DNA of 52,815 nucleotides from Lachnospiraceae bacterium (GCA_015056795.1 SVFO01000028.1:1-52815); one strand, 5' to 3'. Positions 1-9,373 are shown, numbered from the stretch's first letter. The notes: generated by a model not told the origin, from the sequence alone. Translations and numbers: made by a program.

Positions 1-23
1 TATGATAAAAGCAGCATTTGCAT

Positions 24-106
24 AAAAAAGACGAGGTTTTGGGGGCTTTCCCAAAACCTCGTTTGTCTTCAATCTGAGAGGCGCCCAATAGGACGCCTCC
101 TTTTTT
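24..106. terminator. Two adjacent intrinsic terminators between convergent genes
   Basis: Positions 31-62 form a perfect 12-bp hairpin (CGAGGTTTTGGG pairing with its complement) with an A-run at 24-30, so it can end leftward transcription of the AraC gene. A second hairpin at 78-99 (GAGGCG/CGCCTC) is followed by a T-run at 101-106 and would stop rightward transcription entering from outside the window. The pairing is seen directly; function is inferred. Confidence 0.75.
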
Positions 107-947
107 AGTGCTTTCCTTGAAACTGATTTCGATACTGGCTGGGCGAGATTCCCGTGATCTTTTGAAAGGTCTTGAAGAAATAGGCATAGCTGGAATAGTT
201 CAGGGCTTCCTGCACCTGTGCGACGGACTGTCCTTTTCGCAGGAGTTCCTCGGCGACGCTGATCTTTTGCAGCGTAAGATAATGGCCGAGGGAAACATGC
301 ATGTGACTTTTGAATAAGCGCGCCAGGTAATCAGGATTTAGATAAAAACGTGAAGCTAAATCGCTGATGGTGAGATTCTCCCGTATGTGCTCCCGCAGAT
401 AGGCAAGTATGGTATTGACCTTGTCCTGAGAGGGGGAGGAAGGGAGCGTCGTCGTGGGAAAATCCTTTGTCAGCTCCTGGAGACAGACGAGAAATTGAAA
501 CAGGCTGACCATGGATTCCGGGGTCGTATGATCTGAATGGGATAACAGCTCCCGGAAAATGCGAAGGAGCTCTTTTTGTTGGAGCTCAGTAGGACGTACC
601 AATTGGGGATGATGTGTCTGACCAAGAAAAGAAAAACGGGCGGCACCCTCACATAGCGTTTGCTCCAGCCAGCCTAAATGAATGGTCAAAATATAGCGCT
701 CATAAGCAATTCCGGTTTCATGATAGAGCTGATGATTGCAAAAGGTTGGAATGATCAGCAGTGTTCCTGCAGGCACGGCGAAAACCTTATCGTTCAGCAG
801 CACGTCTGGTAAGTCCGTTAAGGTAAAATAAAGCTCTGCGGCATTATGGGAATGCGGACCGACGGGATAGGGCACCAAGCCCTTTCGGTATGCAATGTCA
901 ATGGGCGGAGCTACGGGGTACATGGTAAAATGCTCTTTCTCTGGCAT
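105..947 (-). CDS. AraC family transcriptional regulator
   Basis: The 280-residue protein has an N-terminal cupin-like ligand-binding region (about residues 15-130) and a C-terminal AraC double helix-turn-helix (about 175-275). The second HTH contains the family signature around YSSYAYFFKTFQKITGISPSQYR. The start is set by an AAGGAG site about 8 bases before the ATG. It is divergent from the Gfo/Idh/MocA dehydrogenase and sugar isomerase-like genes, so the usual inference is that it senses a sugar or polyol and controls that pair. The ligand cannot be read from sequence. Confidence 0.9.
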   Translation of the reverse strand: MPEKEHFTMYPVAPPIDIAYRKGLVPYPVGPHSHNAAELYFTLTDLPDVLLNDKVFAVPAGTLLIIPTFCNHQLYHETGIAYERYILTIHLGWLEQTLCEGAARFSFLGQTHHPQLVRPTELQQKELLRIFRELLSHSDHTTPESMVSLFQFLVCLQELTKDFPTTTLPSSPSQDKVNTILAYLREHIRENLTISDLASRFYLNPDYLARLFKSHMHVSLGHYLTLQKISVAEELLRKGQSVAQVQEALNYSSYAYFFKTFQKITGISPSQYRNQFQGKH

Positions 948-1109
948 GTTAGCTTCTCCTTTGCATAGGTCGGAATATTACATAAAACAAGTATTATATA
1001 TACATATTAAACCATTTTCAAATCCGTTACAATCATTTTATCAAAGGTTCGGAGCAACAATTTCGAAGAGGTTGTTTTGAAAATGATTTTCAATGGGAGG
1101 TATGTGAAA

Positions 1110-2264
1110 ATGGATTTGGTACGCATGGGTATCATCGGAATTGGCGGCATGGGAAGCGCACATGCGAAGAGCATTGTGGACGGTTTGGTTCCTGGTATGA
1201 AGTTAACGGCAGTGGCCGACATTCGGCAGAGTCGACTGGATTGGGCGAAGGAGAACCTTCCGGAGGATGTCAAGCGTTTTTCGGATGGAAGGGAAATGAT
1301 TGACGCTGGAGTATGTGATGCGATTCTGATTGCCACGCCGCATTCCCTTCATCCTGAATTTGCCATCTATGGATTGCAGCATGGCGTTCACGTGCTCAGC
1401 GAAAAGCCTGCGGGTGTTGAGACGAAACAGGTGCGTGAGATGAATGAGGTGGCAAAGAGGAGTGATAAGGTGTTTGCCATCATGTTTAATCAGCGGACGA
1501 ATTGTGTCTATCGTAAGCTTCATGAAATGATTCAAAGCGGCGAATTGGGGGCCATGAAGCGTGTGAATTGGATCATCACGGATTGGTATCGCACGCAGGC
1601 CTATTATGATGCGGCTGGCTGGAAGGCAACCTGGAATGGAGAGGGCGGAGGCGTGTTGCTAAATCAGTGCCCTCATCAATTAGATCTCCTTCAATGGCTG
1701 TGTGGAATGCCCGTGAAGGTTCGCGCCTTCTGCCATGAGGCAAAATGGCATGATATTGAGGTGGAGGATGATGTAACGGCGTATCTGGAATTTGAAGGCG
1801 GCGCCACGGGCGTTTTTGTGACGACCACTGGAGATGCACCTGGAACGAATCGATTAGAGCTCACCTTCGAATACGGAAAGATTGTCTGCGAGCATGATCA
1901 GCTGACCTATGATCATTTACTTGTGAATGAAAGAGAGTTTTGCAAAACGGAAAAGGTTGGATTTGCGAAGCCGCCGATGGAGCGAATTCAGATTGAAACG
2001 GATGGAAAGAATGAGCAGCACGTGGGCGTTATGAAGGCGTTTGCTGATCGCATTTTGAACGGAGGTCCATTAGTTGCAGAGGGCGTGGAAGGTATCAATG
2101 GTCTTACCATCTCCAACGCCATGTATCTTTCTTCTTGGCTGGATCGCACCATTGAGCTGCCCTTTGATGAGGAGCTGTTTGTCAGTGAGCTGAACAAGCG
2201 AAGAAAGAATTCCAAAATCAAGGAAGACAAGGGCATTGTATTCGATACGAAAGGAAGCTATTAA
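1110..2264 (+). CDS. Gfo/Idh/MocA family NAD(P)-dependent oxidoreductase
   Basis: A 384-residue dehydrogenase. The N-terminal Rossmann fold carries the dinucleotide motif GIGGMGSAH near residues 9-17, and the family EKPAG motif (catalytic Lys) lies near residue 100. The C-terminal part is the alpha/beta substrate domain. Family members oxidise or reduce sugars and inositols at one carbon. I chose the ATG at 1110 because GGGAGG lies 9 bases upstream; an in-frame ATG at 1077 lacks a good site. It is followed 2 bases after its stop by a TIM-barrel isomerase, which suggests a two-step sugar pathway. Substrate unknown. Confidence 0.88.
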   Translation: MDLVRMGIIGIGGMGSAHAKSIVDGLVPGMKLTAVADIRQSRLDWAKENLPEDVKRFSDGREMIDAGVCDAILIATPHSLHPEFAIYGLQHGVHVLSEKPAGVETKQVREMNEVAKRSDKVFAIMFNQRTNCVYRKLHEMIQSGELGAMKRVNWIITDWYRTQAYYDAAGWKATWNGEGGGVLLNQCPHQLDLLQWLCGMPVKVRAFCHEAKWHDIEVEDDVTAYLEFEGGATGVFVTTTGDAPGTNRLELTFEYGKIVCEHDQLTYDHLLVNEREFCKTEKVGFAKPPMERIQIETDGKNEQHVGVMKAFADRILNGGPLVAEGVEGINGLTISNAMYLSSWLDRTIELPFDEELFVSELNKRRKNSKIKEDKGIVFDTKGSY

Positions 2265-2266
2265 GG

Positions 2267-3136
2267 ATGAATGGATATCAAAAATTAACAGGCTTTGCAG
2301 ATGAGATTGCACAGGATTTACAGACACAGCTGGATGGCTTGCAAAAACTAAATATGCACTATGTGGAAATGCGCGGCGTTGATGGTAAGAATCTCATCCA
2401 TCATGACAATGAAAAGCTGCGCGAGATAAAGAAGCGCTTGGACGATGCTGACATCGCCATTTCCGCGTTAGGATCCCCCTTGGGAAAGATCGGCATTACG
2501 GACCCCTTTGAAAAGCATTTTGAGGAGTTCCAGAGGGCAGTGGAGATCGCACAAATCATGGGATCAAATTACATTCGCATGTTTAGCTTTTATGTTCCGC
2601 AGGACGGAGGTCAGACGCGGGAGATCAAAGAGCAGGTATGGGATCGCCTTGGAAAATTCGCGGAGTATGCAAAGAAGGAAAAGGTTTGTCTTCTTCACGA
2701 AAACGAAAAGGGAATTTATGGAGAGAAGGCAAAGGAATGTCGTGAAATCATGGATGCCTTTGGCGGAGAATACTTCAAGGCGATTTTTGATTTCGCAAAC
2801 TTTGTGCAGGCGAAGCAGGATACAATGGAAGCCTATGAACTCTTGAAAAAAGACATCGCATATATTCATGTAAAGGATGCTCTGTGGGAGAATGGCAAGG
2901 TTGTTCCGGCAGGCTATGGCGACGGGCAATTGACGGAAATTCTTAGACGATTGTTTGCTGATGGTTTCTCTGGTTTCTTGTCCTTGGAGCCGCACCTTTT
3001 TGAGTTTGAGGGCTTTGCAGGATTAGAGAAGAAAAATGTCAGCATGCCTCACGTGGAAGAAGGGAAGAAGCTAAGCGGGTTTGAAGCATTTGAGCTCGCC
3101 AGAAACTCACTTCTTCAGTGCCTAGAATTGATTTGA
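2267..3136 (+). CDS. Sugar phosphate isomerase/epimerase family TIM barrel
   Basis: The 289-residue protein belongs to the xylose isomerase-like/AP endonuclease family 2 TIM barrels. Metal-site segments typical of the family are visible: LHENE near residue 146, DFANF near 170, HVKDA near 200 and SLEPHL near 242, supplying Glu/Asp/His ligands for a divalent metal. It starts 2 bases after the dehydrogenase stop, so the two genes are probably translated from one message. Together they resemble inositol or keto-sugar catabolic pairs (dehydrogenase plus isomerase/dehydratase). The exact reaction is not determined. Confidence 0.85.
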   Translation: MNGYQKLTGFADEIAQDLQTQLDGLQKLNMHYVEMRGVDGKNLIHHDNEKLREIKKRLDDADIAISALGSPLGKIGITDPFEKHFEEFQRAVEIAQIMGSNYIRMFSFYVPQDGGQTREIKEQVWDRLGKFAEYAKKEKVCLLHENEKGIYGEKAKECREIMDAFGGEYFKAIFDFANFVQAKQDTMEAYELLKKDIAYIHVKDALWENGKVVPAGYGDGQLTEILRRLFADGFSGFLSLEPHLFEFEGFAGLEKKNVSMPHVEEGKKLSGFEAFELARNSLLQCLELI

Positions 3137-3161
3137 CCTTCTCGTTCATCACTGATATAAT
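3133..3161 (+). promoter_or_regulatory. Sigma-A type promoter for the GNAT gene
   Basis: TTGACC at 3133-3138, a 17-base spacer, and TATAAT at 3156-3161. It overlaps the stop of the isomerase gene and lies about 45 bases before the GNAT start. Confidence 0.7.
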
Positions 3162-3205
3162 ACATGCTGGAAACATAGTTAAGATGAAAGTTTCAGGCGA
3201 AGGGA

Positions 3206-3688
3206 ATGTCAGGGATGAATACGGTAAGGCGTGCGGAGATCAAAGATATCGCGAGGATTTTGGAGCTGTTGGTGCAGGTTGACATGGTACATCATAATGG
3301 AAGGCCAGATCTATTCAAGGGGCCTGCGACAAAGTATAACGCGACGGAGCTGGAAGGGATCATCAAAAATGATCAGACGCCTGTATTTGTCTGTGTGAAT
3401 GAAGAGGATGTCGCCATAGGTCACGCCTTTACGATGCATAAGCAAATTCTCGGGGACAGCGTGCTTACGGATGTCAAGACGCTCTATATCGATGACATCT
3501 GCGTGGATGAGACGGTGCGTGGACAGCATGTGGGAAAGCAGCTGTACGACCATGTCCTAGGCTATGCAAAGGAGCAGGGATTTTATAATGTCACGCTGAA
3601 TGTTTGGACCTGTAATCCTTCTGCCATGAAATTCTACGAGGCGATGGGCCTAAAGCCGCAGAAAATCTGTATGGAGCAAATTTTGTAA
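3206..3688 (+). CDS. GNAT family N-acetyltransferase
   Basis: A 160-residue single-domain GNAT. The acetyl-CoA pyrophosphate-binding motif is RGQHVGKQL (about residues 110-118, the Q/R-x-x-G-x-G/A pattern) and the C-terminal half has the family NPSAMKFYEAMGLKP segment. It has its own promoter just upstream and terminator just downstream, so it appears monocistronic. The start is uncertain: ATG 3206 sits very close to GAAGGGA, while in-frame ATG 3215 has better spacing. The acetyl acceptor is unknown. Confidence 0.85.
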   Translation: MSGMNTVRRAEIKDIARILELLVQVDMVHHNGRPDLFKGPATKYNATELEGIIKNDQTPVFVCVNEEDVAIGHAFTMHKQILGDSVLTDVKTLYIDDICVDETVRGQHVGKQLYDHVLGYAKEQGFYNVTLNVWTCNPSAMKFYEAMGLKPQKICMEQIL

Positions 3689-3696
3689 TATACATC

Positions 3697-3726
3697 AAAG
3701 CAGCTTCGAAGGAGGCTGCTTTTTTA
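3697..3726 (+). terminator. Intrinsic terminator after the GNAT gene
   Basis: AAAGCAGC and GCTGCTTT form a stem around a 10-base loop, with a run of T ending at 3725. It separates the GNAT gene from the Rrf2 promoter. Confidence 0.85.
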
Positions 3727-3749
3727 ATATTTTTAATTTTCTTACAATA

Positions 3750-3782
3750 CCTATTGACATAGTAGGTAAATAATGATATTTT
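3750..3782 (+). promoter_or_regulatory. Promoter with Rrf2-type operator overlapping the -35 (copy 1 of 4)
   Basis: TTGACA at 3754-3759, a 17-base spacer and TATTTT at 3777-3782. The -35 lies inside ACCTATTGACATAGTAGGT, an inverted repeat of ACCTA and TAGGT separated by 9 bases. Near-identical boxes occur before iscS, before leader peptide 2 and before leader peptide 3. Here it precedes an Rrf2 regulator, so autoregulation is likely. A repressor bound to the box would cover the -35. Confidence 0.8.
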
Positions 3783-3830
3783 CATAATAAGAATTTAAGA
3801 TTGATTATCTGAGGAAAGGAGGGGAGTATT

Positions 3831-4277
3831 ATGATCGTATCTACGAGAGTGGAATATGGATTGATGGCATTATTGGATATAGCGAGTCATTCAGAGAACG
3901 ACATCAGCGTTTCTACAACGGATATCGCTGAGAGACAAAACATCTCCCAAAAGTATCTGGAGCAGATTCTGCCCCTTCTAAGACAGGCGGGACTGATTCG
4001 AGCGCAAAAGGGGTTACGCGGCGGCTATCGTTTGTCGCGTTCGGCAAACCTATTGAAGCTTTCAGAGGTGTTAAATGCTTTGGATGGCAGCATTTTAGCA
4101 GGAATGGAGATTACGGAGGAAAGTACAGAATCCTCTCTGCGAAACGTTATCAACGAATGTCTTTGGGAGAGCATCAATGCACGCATTCGGGAATATGCGG
4201 AGAATCGAACGCTGGGTGATCTGCTGGAGGAATGTCGGCGTAAGGCAGCAGGCAGTTGGGATTCTTATATTATTTGA
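3831..4277 (+). CDS. Rrf2 family transcriptional regulator (CymR/IscR-like)
   Basis: A 148-residue winged-helix regulator of the Rrf2 family. The HTH and wing are visible as STTDIAERQNISQKYLEQIL and AQKGLRGGYRLSR. It lacks the three-cysteine cluster site found in the second Rrf2 protein of this window; its only cysteines (in NECLWE and EECRR) are isolated. That makes a CymR-like protein, which senses cysteine status through a partner rather than an Fe-S cluster, a reasonable guess. Its promoter contains the same box found before the sulfur operons downstream, so it is a leading candidate for the regulator that binds those boxes. Which Rrf2 protein binds is not shown by sequence alone. Confidence 0.88.
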   Translation: MIVSTRVEYGLMALLDIASHSENDISVSTTDIAERQNISQKYLEQILPLLRQAGLIRAQKGLRGGYRLSRSANLLKLSEVLNALDGSILAGMEITEESTESSLRNVINECLWESINARIREYAENRTLGDLLEECRRKAAGSWDSYII

Positions 4278-4282
4278 GTAAT

Positions 4283-4322
4283 GCCGTCAGGACAGAGAAG
4301 GCTGTCTTGACGGTCTTTTTTT
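4283..4322 (+). terminator. Intrinsic terminator after the Rrf2 gene
   Basis: CCGTCAGGACAG pairs with CTGTCTTGACGG (12 bp, one G-U) and is followed by seven T residues. Confidence 0.9.
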
Positions 4323-4358
4323 GCGGCTGGTTTGTCACTGGAGATACCCCGCAGAAGG

Positions 4359-4387
4359 TTGATAAATCATGCCATTTATGATAGAAT
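4359..4387 (+). promoter_or_regulatory. Promoter for tldD-tldE
   Basis: TTGATA at 4359-4364, a 17-base spacer and TAGAAT at 4382-4387, about 44 bases before the tldD start. Confidence 0.6.
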
Positions 4388-4430
4388 AATAAGGAGTCCA
4401 AAAGGATAGAAAGGGCTGAGGAGGTAAAGC

Positions 4431-5816
4431 ATGCTACAGGATATTTTGGTGGGGAAGAATGCGCTGTTTGCGGACGGCGTACAGACAGTGCTTCGTGGAC
4501 ATGAGAATCGTTATCGAAGGGTCGTACTGTTAAAGGGAAATCTGGTGCAGAATTCGCGCAGTGAGGGTCGCGGAATCAGTGCCAGAGTTAATAAGAATGG
4601 TACTTATGGATTTGCATCCATCGCAGAGTACACGAAGGAAGCGGCAGACAAGGTCATTAAGGCCAGCACGGAGAATGCGTTATTTCTCGGAAAGCATTCA
4701 GGAAGAAACATCGCGCTGCCAACAAGTCTGGGAACTGGCACGATTCCTTTGAATGCACAGATTGTGGATGTCGAGCAGAAGATCATCATTGATTTTTGCA
4801 AGGAATTGGATGCTCACATTGAAAAGACATATCCTGAATTGACCAGCAGAACGGTTGTATATACGGAGGATTCCCAGGATAGAATCATTTATACGTCAGA
4901 TGCTTACAATGGTCATTTGGTGACGCCCAGATGCTTCATTTATGTTTGGATGAACGCTCAGTCGAAGGATGGTGTTCCCGTGGAACTGTTTAAGGCATTC
5001 GGTGGCTTTGGCAGCTTCTTCGATCAGTTTAAGAAGCCGGAGGATCTCTATCCCGAGGTGGATCAGCTGTATCAAAAGGTCATGGACAAGAGGGAAGGTG
5101 TTTATGCGCAGGCGGGCTATAAGACCGTTGTACTTGGCGGAATGATGGGCGGCATGCTGGCGCATGAGGCAGTCGGTCATACGGTGGAAGCAGACCTCGT
5201 CAAGGGCGGAAGCGTTGCTGGACCGAATCTAAACAAGCAGGTCGCATCCGAGCTCGTGACGATGATCGATTTTGCACATACCTTTGATGGAAAGATGGCT
5301 CCACTTCCCGTGTATTTGGATGATGAGGGAACGAAGGCAGAGGATGCCGTGCTCATCAAGGATGGCATTCTTGTCGGCTACATGAACGACAGGGAGAGCG
5401 CTGCAGAATACGGAATGAAGCCCCTTGGAAATGCAAGAGGCTGGAGCTTTTCTGACGAGCCTCTGATCAGAATGAGAAACACCTGCATCATGCCTGGAAA
5501 GAACACCGTGGAGGAAATGATCGCATCCGTGGAGGATGGATATTATCTGATTGATTCCGGAAATGGACAGGCTGATTTGACGGGTGAGTTTATGTTTGGC
5601 GTAACCTGCGGATATGAAATCAAACATGGTAAGCTTGGAAAGGCATTGCTTGACACGACGGTAACAGGTGTCGCTTTTGAAATGCTTAAGACCGTGGACA
5701 TGGTATCCGATACGGTGGAGTGGTCATCCAGTGGTTTCTGCGGAAAGAAGCAGTCCATGGCCGTAGGCATGGGCGGACCGCACATGAGATGTAAGATCAT
5801 GATCGGAGGGAGATAA
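4431..5816 (+). CDS. tldD: TldD-like metalloprotease subunit
   Basis: A 461-residue protein of the TldD/PmbA (U62) family. The zinc-binding motif HEAVGH is present at about residues 245-250, which marks the catalytic subunit. TldD and TldE form a heteromeric cytosolic protease that degrades unfolded peptides and processes some modified peptides such as microcins in other bacteria. Its partner starts 2 bases after the stop. The ATG is preceded by GAGG with suitable spacing. No peptide substrate gene is obvious next to it. Confidence 0.92.
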   Translation: MLQDILVGKNALFADGVQTVLRGHENRYRRVVLLKGNLVQNSRSEGRGISARVNKNGTYGFASIAEYTKEAADKVIKASTENALFLGKHSGRNIALPTSLGTGTIPLNAQIVDVEQKIIIDFCKELDAHIEKTYPELTSRTVVYTEDSQDRIIYTSDAYNGHLVTPRCFIYVWMNAQSKDGVPVELFKAFGGFGSFFDQFKKPEDLYPEVDQLYQKVMDKREGVYAQAGYKTVVLGGMMGGMLAHEAVGHTVEADLVKGGSVAGPNLNKQVASELVTMIDFAHTFDGKMAPLPVYLDDEGTKAEDAVLIKDGILVGYMNDRESAAEYGMKPLGNARGWSFSDEPLIRMRNTCIMPGKNTVEEMIASVEDGYYLIDSGNGQADLTGEFMFGVTCGYEIKHGKLGKALLDTTVTGVAFEMLKTVDMVSDTVEWSSSGFCGKKQSMAVGMGGPHMRCKIMIGGR

Positions 5817-5817
5817 G

Positions 5818-7116
5818 ATGAGCGACGTTAGAAGCATTGCAGACAAGTTTGATGAAATTCTTAAAAATACGCAAATTGAAAAATATACCTATACCTTATC
5901 CATGTCGGAGAAGCAGGAGCTGAACGTAGAGGATGGCAGCTTTAAACTGATGCGAACGGTGTTTAGTCAGAACGCGTCCCTCAGTGTTTATGTTGGCGCA
6001 AAAATGGGTGGTGTCAGTGGAAATGACCTTACGCAGGAAGGCTTGGAAAAGCTGGCGAAGGATGGCAAGATTGCCGCTGAATCAGCGCAGGAGGATCCCT
6101 GTCATGACTTTGGTCCCAATCAGGGAAAGGATGTGTTCTGTCAGGGAACGAAGGAGCCAGATTTGGACAAATTCCTGGAAAGAATCCAAGAGCTGCTTAT
6201 GGCAATTGCGAAGGAATATCCTAAGGTAAAGGTGATGGCGGCAATCGCATCGTTTGACAGATGGAACTGGCTGTCACGCAACACAAATGGAACGGAATTT
6301 GAGGGAATCGGAGGACAGTATGGTGTTTCCCTGGAGATCTGCGCAGGCGATGGAGAGAAAACAACGGGACTTGATTATACGGGCTTTAGCACAAAGGATC
6401 TTGATACGCCATTTATAGAGCTGGCATCCGTTCGCAGCCATTTAGAGGGGGTACAAAACAGCATTTATCCGGAGAGCATTCAGGGGAAATTTGAAGGAAC
6501 CGTTATTTTGACGCCCGAATGCGCCGCCAATTTCGTCTACATGACACTGTATAACTATATCGGCAGCAGCGTGATCATTGATGGCACGAGCTTATGGCTG
6601 AATAAGGTTGGGGAAAAGGTTGCTGATGAAAAGCTGACCATTACGCTGGATCCTTTCGATGAGAGAATCATCATGGGCGAGAGAGGAACCTCCTTTGGCG
6701 TAAGGTCCGAAAAGGTAACACTGATTGATCAGGGTGTGCTGAAGATGCACATGCTGGATCTCTATGCGGCAAAAAAGACGGGAAGACCTGTCATGAATAA
6801 CACGGGCAGTGATCTTGTCATCAATGCAGGAGATCAAAGCATAGAGGAGATCATCGCTTCCGTCGACAAGGGACTTTTGATGGGAGGCTTCTCGGGTGGT
6901 GAGCCTGGAACGAATGGTGAGTTTTCTGGTGTGGCCAAGAATAGCTTTTTGATCGAAAATGGAAAGATCAAATGTGCCGTTACGGAGACCATGGTGAATG
7001 GAAATCTTGGAGAGGCATTTGCTAACATCGCAGCCATCTCCAAGGAGCAGATTTGCAACAGCGGCACCGTGGTTCCCTATATTGCAGTGAAGGGAATTGT
7101 AATCTCTGGAAAGTAA
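5818..7116 (+). CDS. tldE: TldE/PmbA-like metalloprotease subunit
   Basis: A 432-residue TldD/PmbA family protein without the HExxxH zinc motif, as expected for the non-catalytic TldE/PmbA partner. The conserved C-terminal half contains GFSGGEPGTNGEFSG and the NSFLIENGKI segment typical of the family. It follows tldD by one base, so the two subunits are almost certainly co-translated. Confidence 0.9.
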   Translation: MSDVRSIADKFDEILKNTQIEKYTYTLSMSEKQELNVEDGSFKLMRTVFSQNASLSVYVGAKMGGVSGNDLTQEGLEKLAKDGKIAAESAQEDPCHDFGPNQGKDVFCQGTKEPDLDKFLERIQELLMAIAKEYPKVKVMAAIASFDRWNWLSRNTNGTEFEGIGGQYGVSLEICAGDGEKTTGLDYTGFSTKDLDTPFIELASVRSHLEGVQNSIYPESIQGKFEGTVILTPECAANFVYMTLYNYIGSSVIIDGTSLWLNKVGEKVADEKLTITLDPFDERIIMGERGTSFGVRSEKVTLIDQGVLKMHMLDLYAAKKTGRPVMNNTGSDLVINAGDQSIEEIIASVDKGLLMGGFSGGEPGTNGEFSGVAKNSFLIENGKIKCAVTETMVNGNLGEAFANIAAISKEQICNSGTVVPYIAVKGIVISGK

Positions 7117-7129
7117 GGATTGAGAAGAT

Positions 7130-7888
7130 ATGTCAGTTGAAAATGGCGAGTGGATCATGCGAGGTCTGGATTGGAATGATCCATATCGGATTCGTACTTG
7201 GCAGGAGCTTGTAAATTGGATCAATGAAATTGGGTTTCTGCCGCTTTTCGGAAATGAAGTCGAGGGATTCTCGGCGGAGGAGCACACTTCACCAAGATAC
7301 TGGTGGTCTGGAAATCGCAAGGAGGATCCATGGGAATGGCGTGAGATCATAGCAGCGAGCCAACAGGTTGCCTATGGAAAGTTCTTCGGAAATAAGGCTG
7401 GATTTATCAGCTTGGAATGGCTGCCATATTTTGTGAATTGTCGCAGAGATGGGTATGATTTTGATGCGCGATATCAGGATGGTTTGGCAAGCCGACGCGA
7501 AAAGAAGATTATGGATTTCTACCTTGGTGAGGATGCCGAAGGGGAAACGGTTTATAAGGACGATCGCATTCTATCCACGGAGCTAAAAAAGTTGGCTGGC
7601 TTTGGAAAGGAAGGCGAAAAGAACTACCCTGGCGTGATGACCGGACTGCAGATGCAGACCTATCTTGTGATTGCAGATTTTGAACGACGCAAGAACAAGC
7701 GTGGAGAGGAATATGGCATGGCCGTATCCATCATGCTTCCGCCAGAAGCAATCTGGGGATATGAGAAGGTGACAGCGGCATATTCCGAAGCACCGAAGGA
7801 ATCCTGGAATCGGATTTTTCAACATGTGAAAGAATTATATCCCAAGGCAAGCGACGAGGCCATTATTAAATTGATTGGCAAAGGGTGA
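7130..7888 (+). CDS. Conserved protein, probably AlkZ-related
   Basis: A 252-residue soluble protein rich in Trp and Tyr. The middle holds a conserved stretch with WWSGNRKEDPWEWR (about 60-73) and RRDGYDFDARYQDGL (about 107-121). I recognise this as a clostridial family usually annotated as AlkZ-related, after the winged-helix DNA glycosylases that excise alkylated or crosslinked bases. The glycosylase assignment is remote and rests on memory of the family name, not on catalytic residues I can confirm. It sits 13 bases after tldE and before a glycosidase. Confidence 0.55.
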   Translation: MSVENGEWIMRGLDWNDPYRIRTWQELVNWINEIGFLPLFGNEVEGFSAEEHTSPRYWWSGNRKEDPWEWREIIAASQQVAYGKFFGNKAGFISLEWLPYFVNCRRDGYDFDARYQDGLASRREKKIMDFYLGEDAEGETVYKDDRILSTELKKLAGFGKEGEKNYPGVMTGLQMQTYLVIADFERRKNKRGEEYGMAVSIMLPPEAIWGYEKVTAAYSEAPKESWNRIFQHVKELYPKASDEAIIKLIGKG

Positions 7889-7911
7889 GAGACGAACACG
7901 CTGGAGGAAGT

Positions 7912-9303
7912 ATGTATAAACTAACGATATATACAAGAGAATTGGATTCCGAGGCTTATCCTTTTGGACTGGCGTCCGCAGTTCATTTCGCACTGGAGAA
8001 GGACGGGGAACGGGTAGCCTTGAATCACAATTACGGAATCTTGTTTGCGAAGGGGGAGATTTCCTCAGAGAATACCATTATTCCACTGGGAGTGGAGAAT
8101 CCTGTTGCGTTTCGCATGGAGGATGGTTTTATAGGAATCGCAGGAAGGCGAATTCGCGATTTGGGATTATCCTATGAAGCGGATGCAAATCGGTTGTGGG
8201 CGTGGAAGACAAAGGATTTGATGCACTTTGAAACAATTGGGCTTGTGGATGCAGCCTTTGTCGCAGAGAGAAATCCGAATAAGGAACTGGAGGTTTCGGA
8301 GGAGCTTGCAAGGGCAGCCATTTCCTATTGGAATCCGCCAAAGCCTATCGAAGATTCCTCAGTGACAAAGTATCAATTTCCTTTGGTAAAGGGTTATGGC
8401 GATCCCGTGATCTTTCCTTGGAAGGGGAAGTGGTATTATGTTTCAACAAACGACAATTTGGATGATATTGGAATCTATGTGCGTGAGGCTGATACGGTAC
8501 CAAAGCTTTTTGTACCAGGCATCACGGAGCATCTGATTCTTCCCTATGATGAGGAAAGGGAGCTGATTCAAACCTTCTGGGCACCGGAATTCCATGTGAT
8601 TGGCGGAGCATTGTATCTTCTCTTTGCAGTCAGTGGAAGGCAGTGGGGACCGCAGTGTCATCTCATGAAGCTAAAGGATGGTGCGAGCATCATTGAACCG
8701 AATGGCTGGGAGGATCCGATCAAGGTTGTCAGGAAGGATGGTTCTCCTCTTGCAACAGGAGCAATTACATTGGACATGACCTATCTAAGGGCGGGGAGAG
8801 GAGCGTATGTGGTTTGGTCCTATCGCGAGCATATCGGAACACCATTAGATACGGGTTCTATGCTTTATCTTGCGAGTATCGATGAGAAGGAACCTTGGAG
8901 ACTTACGAGCGAACCTGTATTGTTGACTAGACCACTCCTTGGTTGGGAGAATGTGGAAGGGACCATCAATAACGAAGGACCCAATGCATTTATCAAGGAT
9001 GGAAGGATTTATCTTACTTATTCTGGCGGTGCTGCGAATGGCTATACCTACGCCGTAGGGCTTATGACGGCGGACCTAGATGCAGATCTTCTTGATAGTA
9101 ATGCTTGGAGTAAGAGTATTTCGCCGATCCTTTCGTTTTACTCGGTGGAGGAATTTGGCCCAGGTCATAATTCCTTTTACACGGATGAAAATGGTAACCT
9201 CATGATTGCTTATCATGGAGAGATGGGACTTAAGGAGCACCTTCGCTGCGATATGATTCGCAGGGTTTGCTTTAAGGAGGATGGAACTCCATATTTTGTG
9301 TAA
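7912..9303 (+). CDS. Glycoside hydrolase family 43 protein
   Basis: A 463-residue protein with the five-bladed propeller features of GH43: YGDPVIFPWKGKWYYVSTNDN near residues 163-183 (with the catalytic-base Asp type motif), TFWAPEFHVIGG near 222-233, and INNEGPNAFIKDGRIYLTYSG near 350-370, where the Glu of EGP fits the general acid. No signal peptide is visible, so it is predicted to be cytoplasmic and would act on imported oligosaccharides, probably arabinose- or xylose-containing. The ATG at 7912 was chosen because GGAGGAAG precedes it; an upstream in-frame ATG at 7885 overlaps the previous gene. Confidence 0.8.
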   Translation: MYKLTIYTRELDSEAYPFGLASAVHFALEKDGERVALNHNYGILFAKGEISSENTIIPLGVENPVAFRMEDGFIGIAGRRIRDLGLSYEADANRLWAWKTKDLMHFETIGLVDAAFVAERNPNKELEVSEELARAAISYWNPPKPIEDSSVTKYQFPLVKGYGDPVIFPWKGKWYYVSTNDNLDDIGIYVREADTVPKLFVPGITEHLILPYDEERELIQTFWAPEFHVIGGALYLLFAVSGRQWGPQCHLMKLKDGASIIEPNGWEDPIKVVRKDGSPLATGAITLDMTYLRAGRGAYVVWSYREHIGTPLDTGSMLYLASIDEKEPWRLTSEPVLLTRPLLGWENVEGTINNEGPNAFIKDGRIYLTYSGGAANGYTYAVGLMTADLDADLLDSNAWSKSISPILSFYSVEEFGPGHNSFYTDENGNLMIAYHGEMGLKEHLRCDMIRRVCFKEDGTPYFV

Positions 9304-9306
9304 AAG

Positions 9307-9342
9307 AAAAGGACCGTTTGCTGATCGGGCAGACGGTCTTTT
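9307..9342. terminator. Bidirectional terminator between convergent genes
   Basis: AAAAGGACCGT pairs with ACGGTCTTTT (one bulged G), with A on the left and T on the right. It can serve both the GH43 gene and the leftward Rrf2 gene. Confidence 0.75.
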
Positions 9343-9373
9343 GCGTTACTGATGAAAAATTGTATATCGTATG